This document shows positions 60,512 to 64,000 of a stretch of DNA of 64,000 nt, in pieces. How positions within the stretch are numbered: the stretch's first letter is position 1; each line of letters opens with the position of its first letter. The stretch spans positions 36,456-100,455 of the forward strand of contig JAHBVH010000023.1 of NCBI GenBank assembly GCA_019637645.1, in the 5' to 3' direction. The notes under the pieces are model-generated. The model had not been told where the DNA came from. It did no database searches and saw only the letters and a program-made list of their open reading frames with translations. This stretch comes from Caldilineaceae bacterium (GTDB lineage Bacteria; Chloroflexota; Anaerolineae; Caldilineales; Caldilineaceae). Made by a program: the position numbers and the translations under genes.

Positions 60512-62323
60512 TTAAGGTGGCGTTTGTTCATGTTGTAACTGCCCATGATAGATCCGAGCATACAACTCGGAGGTCTGGAGCAGCTCTTCGTGGGTGCCGC
60601 TGGCGCTAATCCGCCCGCGGTCGAGCACCAGGATGAGATCAGCCGTGCGGACGGTGCTCAGGCGTTGGGCGATGACAAACGCGGTGCGTCCTTGCATGAG
60701 GTTCTGGAGGGCCAATTGAATTTCGCGTTCGGTGGTTGTATCCACACTGGCCGTAGCATCATCCAGAATCAGAATGCGCGGATCTTTGAGGAGCGCCCGG
60801 GCAATGGCAATGCGCTGTTTTTGCCCGCCGGAAAGGGTCACTCCACGTTCGCCGACATAGGTCTCATAGCCATCTGGCATGGCCATGATAAAGTCGTGCG
60901 CTTGGGCCGCTTTGGCGGCGGCCATCATTGCGGCTTCGCTGGCCTGGGGGCGGCCAAAGATCAGATTTTCGCGCAAGGTTGCCGCAAAGAGCGTTGTCTC
61001 TTGGAGCACAATCCCAATTTGGTCCCGCAGCGACGCCAACTGGACTGCTTTGAGGTCGTGGCCGTCAAGGGTAAGCTGGCCTTCGGTTGGGTCATAAAAG
61101 CGGGGAATCAGGTTAATGATGGACGATTTGCCCGAACCCGTGGCTCCCAGGAGGGCAATGACAGACCCTGGCGGTGCTTCAAAGGTAATATTGCCCAAGA
61201 CCCGGTGTCGATTAAAGTAGGCAAAACCGACCTGTTCAAAGCGTACATGGCCTTGTACCGGTGGCAGCGGATAGGCATCGGGCGCGTCTTCTACTTCAGA
61301 CTTGGTATCGAGGATCTCAAAGATCCGCTCACCAGCCGCCGCCGCGACCGCGATGGCAGGGATGATCATCCCCAGCCGCCGCACAGGGTTGATCAGTTGG
61401 CTCAGGTAGGTGGAGAAGGCGACTAATTCACCCAACGTCAACTGCTGGTTAATCACCAGCCGCCCGCCATACCAGATGATAAAAACGGTGCCAATGTTAG
61501 CGATCAGATCGAGCAGTGGGGTGTTCCACGCTTGTAGCCGTGCCGACTCCGCCGAGAGATCAAACCATTTCTGATTTTCGCGGTCAAAGCGTTCGATCTC
61601 GGCCTTCTCTTGGGCAAAGGCTTTCACCACCCGCGCTCCCCGTAGGTTTTGTTCTAGGCGCGTGGTCAATACGGCAAGCTGTTGCTGGATAGCCATCGAA
61701 AGGGGGCGCATTTGCTGACCAAAAAGATAGCCGCGGTAGCCTAAGATCGGAATAGCCGCCATGCTCAGGAGGGCCAGTTGCACATTCATCATCGCCAACA
61801 CGATCAAGGTGCCGACCGCCAACAAAATACTGCCAATCAGGCGTAAGGTGGCGCGCCCCGTGAGAAAGCGGATGCGATCGACATCTTGAATGGCACGCGA
61901 GAGCAGTTGGCCGGTCTCAGTCTGGTCATGATAGGCAAAGGAGAGATCAGCCAGCTTCTGATGAAGCTGATTGCGCAGGTCGTAGGCGACATTCTGCGAG
62001 GCAATTTCCGACCAGCGCCCTTCGAGAAAGGTGAGGGCACCTTTGACCAGCGTCAAAAGCAACAACCCAATCGTAGACCAGGTGAGGAGTGACAGATTTT
62101 GTTCACGGATCCCGTGATCGACAATCCAACGGATAAATTGAGGTGTGATGAGCGCAGCAATGGTCAGAAGCAACATGGCCCCATAGGTACCTAACGTCGT
62201 GAGCCAGTAGGGGCGTAGGTAGCCGAAACAGCGCCAGAGGATAGACCAATCGTTGATCGCGCTGAGTTTGATCGGCGCAACCGTCGCGGAACGTTGCAGT
62301 GGGTGAGACGTGTTTATGGTCAT
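60512..62323 (-). CDS. ABC exporter subunit (heterodimer partner with degenerate site residues)
   Basis: 603 residues, transmembrane domain about 35-330 then ATPase. Walker A GATGSGKSS is normal and the signature LSGGQ is canonical. Walker B, however, reads ILILDDATAS (Asp for the catalytic Glu) and the H-loop reads VIAQRLST (Gln for His). These are the changes known from the degenerate site of heterodimeric exporters such as TM287/288. Combined with the partner's LSVGQ, one of the two ATP sites should be non-hydrolytic. It is the first gene of the pair, with a 129-base spacer to its partner containing a palindrome. The ribosome site is weak. Confidence 0.93.
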   Translation of the reverse strand: MTINTSHPLQRSATVAPIKLSAINDWSILWRCFGYLRPYWLTTLGTYGAMLLLTIAALITPQFIRWIVDHGIREQNLSLLTWSTIGLLLLTLVKGALTFLEGRWSEIASQNVAYDLRNQLHQKLADLSFAYHDQTETGQLLSRAIQDVDRIRFLTGRATLRLIGSILLAVGTLIVLAMMNVQLALLSMAAIPILGYRGYLFGQQMRPLSMAIQQQLAVLTTRLEQNLRGARVVKAFAQEKAEIERFDRENQKWFDLSAESARLQAWNTPLLDLIANIGTVFIIWYGGRLVINQQLTLGELVAFSTYLSQLINPVRRLGMIIPAIAVAAAAGERIFEILDTKSEVEDAPDAYPLPPVQGHVRFEQVGFAYFNRHRVLGNITFEAPPGSVIALLGATGSGKSSIINLIPRFYDPTEGQLTLDGHDLKAVQLASLRDQIGIVLQETTLFAATLRENLIFGRPQASEAAMMAAAKAAQAHDFIMAMPDGYETYVGERGVTLSGGQKQRIAIARALLKDPRILILDDATASVDTTTEREIQLALQNLMQGRTAFVIAQRLSTVRTADLILVLDRGRISASGTHEELLQTSELYARIYHGQLQHEQTPP

Positions 62324-62446
62324 AAGCTTTTTGGTTGGTTAACTTGTGGACGAGTAGGTCTATTATACCATGGCTCTTCCGGTTTTGCATCTCCTGTAAA
62401 AATGGGGGGCTAGGCTAGGCTAAGGTAACGAGGGTCGTGCTCCAGC

Positions 62447-62477
62447 GACTTGACAGGTTTTCTAAACCTGTCAAGTC
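62447..62477. repeat. Palindrome, GACTTGACAGGTTT arms
   Basis: 14-bp perfect arms with loop TCT, in the 372-base spacer between divergent ABC exporter and alcohol dehydrogenase genes. No other feature was seen in that spacer apart from a short GGCTA tandem at about 62409. Confidence 0.8.
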
Positions 62478-62695
62478 TAGACTCGGCATATTTCTGTGTC
62501 AAACCGCTTCTAGAAATTGATGGCTTGCCGCACTAGTGTAGTCCTGTAAAAATGATTTGCCTAGTAAGCCTGACCACATCTCGCCGCGGTTGGCACCCTA
62601 GCGGCGTGGAGCGGTTGGTACAGGGCCCGACGCGTCGCTGTGGTAGAATAGAGCTATCCGCATTCAACACCCGTGAAGCGCAAAGGAATCACCCA

Positions 62696-63781
62696 ATGAA
62701 AATGAAGGCTGCTGTCTGCTATGAATTTGGCAAACCACTCGTGGTAGAAGAGGTCGAGATTGACCCACCCCAAGCGGGCGAAGTGCGCGTGCGCGTGGCG
62801 GCCTGTGCCATCTGCCACAGCGATGTCCATGAAGTGCGGGGCGAGTGGGGCGGCACGGTGCCGGTGGTATCGGGGCATGAGGCCGCCGGTGTGATTGAAG
62901 CGGTCGGCCCTGGTGTCACGCGGGTCAAGCCAGGCGAGCCCGTGGTACTTTCGTTGTTGCGTCAGTGTGGTGAATGTTATTACTGTACGATTGGCAAACC
63001 CTTCTGTTGCGAGAAGTCTTTCCCGTTGGATACCGAGAGTCGGCTGCGCAATCGGGATGGCCTCCCCTTGCGGCATGGCATTCGCACCGCGGCCTTTGCC
63101 GAATATGCGGTGGTCGATCAGACGCAGGTGGTCGCCATTCCACCCGCGATTCCCCTAGAATGCGCCGCGTTGTTGGCTTGTGGCGTCATCACGGGGCTAG
63201 GGGCCGTGACCAATACGGCTGGGGTCGAAGCTGGCAGCCATGTAGCGATTATCGGCTGTGGTGGGGTAGGTCTCAATGCAATTCAGGGCGCTGTGCTATC
63301 GGGTGCCGCCCAAATTATCGCCATTGATATTCTTGACAATAAACTAGCCGCGGCCAAAGCCTTTGGGGCCACCCATACCATCAACGCACGCCAAGAGACT
63401 GTCATCAATGCGGTGCGCGGTTTGACCGGAGGCCGGGGGGTGGACTATGCCTTTGCCACCGTTGGTAGCCCCCGCGCCATTGAACAAGCCATCGATCTGG
63501 TTCACCAAAGTGGCACTGCCGTGATCGTGGGGATGCCCGCCAACCATGAAGCCCTCTTCTCGATCAATGCCCATCACATGACCTATGGGCGCACCATCAC
63601 CGGTAGCCCCATGGGCTCGACTCGCCTCTTTGTGGATGTGCCACGCCTCGTCCAACTCTATCAGGAAGGGCGGCTCAAACTGGATGAGCTGATCACCAAA
63701 CGCTACCCGCTCGAAGCGATCAACGCGGCGATTACTGCCATGGAACGGGGCGAAGCGCTCCGCAATGTGATTGTGTTTTGA
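62696..63781 (+). CDS. Zinc-dependent alcohol dehydrogenase (MDR family)
   Basis: 361 residues. Catalytic zinc ligands are Cys in CAICHSDVH (near residue 38) and His in SGHEAAG. The structural zinc loop is CGECYYCTIGKPFCCEK. The NAD loop is IIGCGGVGLNAIQGAVLSG near residue 190. Pattern resembles class-III or aryl/secondary alcohol dehydrogenases. The first ATG at 62696 (a second at 62702) follows AAAGGA; an extension to 62552 is unsupported. The gene is divergent from the ABC exporter operon and is followed by a heptamer array. Substrate alcohol unknown. Confidence 0.92.
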   Translation: MKMKAAVCYEFGKPLVVEEVEIDPPQAGEVRVRVAACAICHSDVHEVRGEWGGTVPVVSGHEAAGVIEAVGPGVTRVKPGEPVVLSLLRQCGECYYCTIGKPFCCEKSFPLDTESRLRNRDGLPLRHGIRTAAFAEYAVVDQTQVVAIPPAIPLECAALLACGVITGLGAVTNTAGVEAGSHVAIIGCGGVGLNAIQGAVLSGAAQIIAIDILDNKLAAAKAFGATHTINARQETVINAVRGLTGGRGVDYAFATVGSPRAIEQAIDLVHQSGTAVIVGMPANHEALFSINAHHMTYGRTITGSPMGSTRLFVDVPRLVQLYQEGRLKLDELITKRYPLEAINAAITAMERGEALRNVIVF

Positions 63782-63800
63782 TGCACTGCGCGGTTCGTCT

Positions 63801-63870
63801 ACCACAAATCACGCAGCACGTACCACGCAGCACGAATCACGCAGCACGTACCACGCAGCACGTACCACGT
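63801..63870. repeat. Heptamer tandem array after the alcohol dehydrogenase
   Basis: Ten heptamers (ACCACAA, ATCACGC, AGCACGT, ACCACGC and variants) run in phase. No spacers of the CRISPR kind and no inverted half. Confidence 0.85.
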
Positions 63871-63883
63871 AGAGGAGAACTGC

Positions 63884-63982
63884 ATGGCTGCCATATTGGA
63901 GTATCTCCGGATGGAGAGAGGGCAGAGGACAGAGGGGAGAGGAGAGAGATTCGTTGCGAATGATAAAGGATCGAACGAATAA
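63884..63982 (+). CDS. Short ORF with strong ribosome site, possibly truncated
   Basis: 32 codons (starts MAAILEYLRMERGQRTEG). AGAGGAG sits seven bases before the ATG, but the body is largely encoded by a purine repeat (GAGAGGGCAGAGG) and ends after 32 residues. It could be the remnant of a gene interrupted by repeat DNA, or a small peptide. No family was recognised. Confidence 0.3.
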   Translation: MAAILEYLRMERGQRTEGRGERFVANDKGSNE

Positions 63983-64000
63983 TCAATGGCTAATCATTAA

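Noticed and set aside
60545..61426. 293-codon plus-strand frame opposite the ABC exporter ATPase domain
   Set aside because: The opposite strand carries Walker A, signature and Walker B motifs; this frame has none.
63801..63870. Array of short repeats that could be taken for a CRISPR
   Set aside because: The period is seven bases with no spacers and no cas genes nearby; it is a tandem heptamer array.
1..64000. tRNA or rRNA genes
   Set aside because: No TPsiC-like GGTTCGAATCC segments with cloverleaf flanks and no rRNA signature stretches were recognised by eye; a covariance-model scan would be decisive.

Overview
The window reads as a gene-dense stretch of a free-living, carbohydrate-scavenging bacterium of moderately high GC. 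The best guess is Chloroflexota (Anaerolineae/Caldilineae side). This rests on the mixture of gene families: an AfsR/SARP-type BTAD-NB-ARC-TPR regulator, a DUF2277 protein, a zinc-ribbon/LysM membrane protein, many Tat-exported sugar-binding lipoproteins and several phytanoyl-CoA dioxygenase (PhyH) proteins. It also rests on intergenic DNA full of palindromes and heptamer repeats. The phylum is inference. No rRNA, tRNA, CRISPR array or transposase gene was recognised.

Layout. 1-4000: a large minus-strand regulator running off the left edge, divergent from three small plus-strand genes that end in a strong terminator. 4088-9531: cytochrome P450, a serine beta-lactamase-like lipoprotein, an MBL-fold hydrolase and DUF2277. 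10029-20000: a Gfo/Idh/MocA oxidoreductase, a 2-oxoacid dehydrogenase E1alpha-E1beta-E2 operon without E3, a C69 dipeptidase, a DUF4432 epimerase, a 2-hydroxyacid dehydrogenase and an enolase-superfamily sugar-acid dehydratase. 20784-34073: a transport block with three binding proteins, three permease pairs, a second hydroxyacid dehydrogenase, an SDR and a PhyH enzyme. 34153-44085, mostly minus strand: PhyH, GH36 alpha-galactosidase, PhyH, a VapBC module (plus strand), one permease pair and two near-duplicate binding proteins. 44587-55525: a GntR/FCD regulator, M24 peptidase, SDR, OsmC, M81 peptidase, PhyH, SMP-30 lactonase, a sugar-kinase-like phosphotransferase, creatininase and GNAT. 55809-63781: zinc-ribbon/LysM protein, DnaN, a heterodimeric ABC exporter and a zinc alcohol dehydrogenase.

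How the genes fit together. Sugars or sugar acids are probably taken up by four ABC importers, whose ATPase is not encoded here and must be supplied from elsewhere. They would then be processed by lactonase, oxidoreductases, an acid-sugar dehydratase and epimerase-like enzymes. A GntR/FCD regulator at 44.6-45.3 kb sits beside a 19-bp dyad (45388-45406). Nearly the same dyad recurs upstream of the first importer block (20321-20339) and of the lactonase (51003-51021), which suggests one regulon spanning about 30 kb.

The most unusual structure is in the intergenic DNA. (i) There is a family of palindromes with a conserved GGTTT/AAACC centre, whose arms differ between copies but stay complementary within each copy. 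(ii) Several of these are nested inside 82-89 bp MITE-like elements with GTTACGCA inverted ends. (iii) Heptamer tandem arrays occur, most of which are followed by their own inverted copy. At the protein level, one SDR has Met in place of the catalytic Lys, one PhyH protein has HxG in place of HxD, and the ABC exporter pair shows one completely degenerate ATP site.
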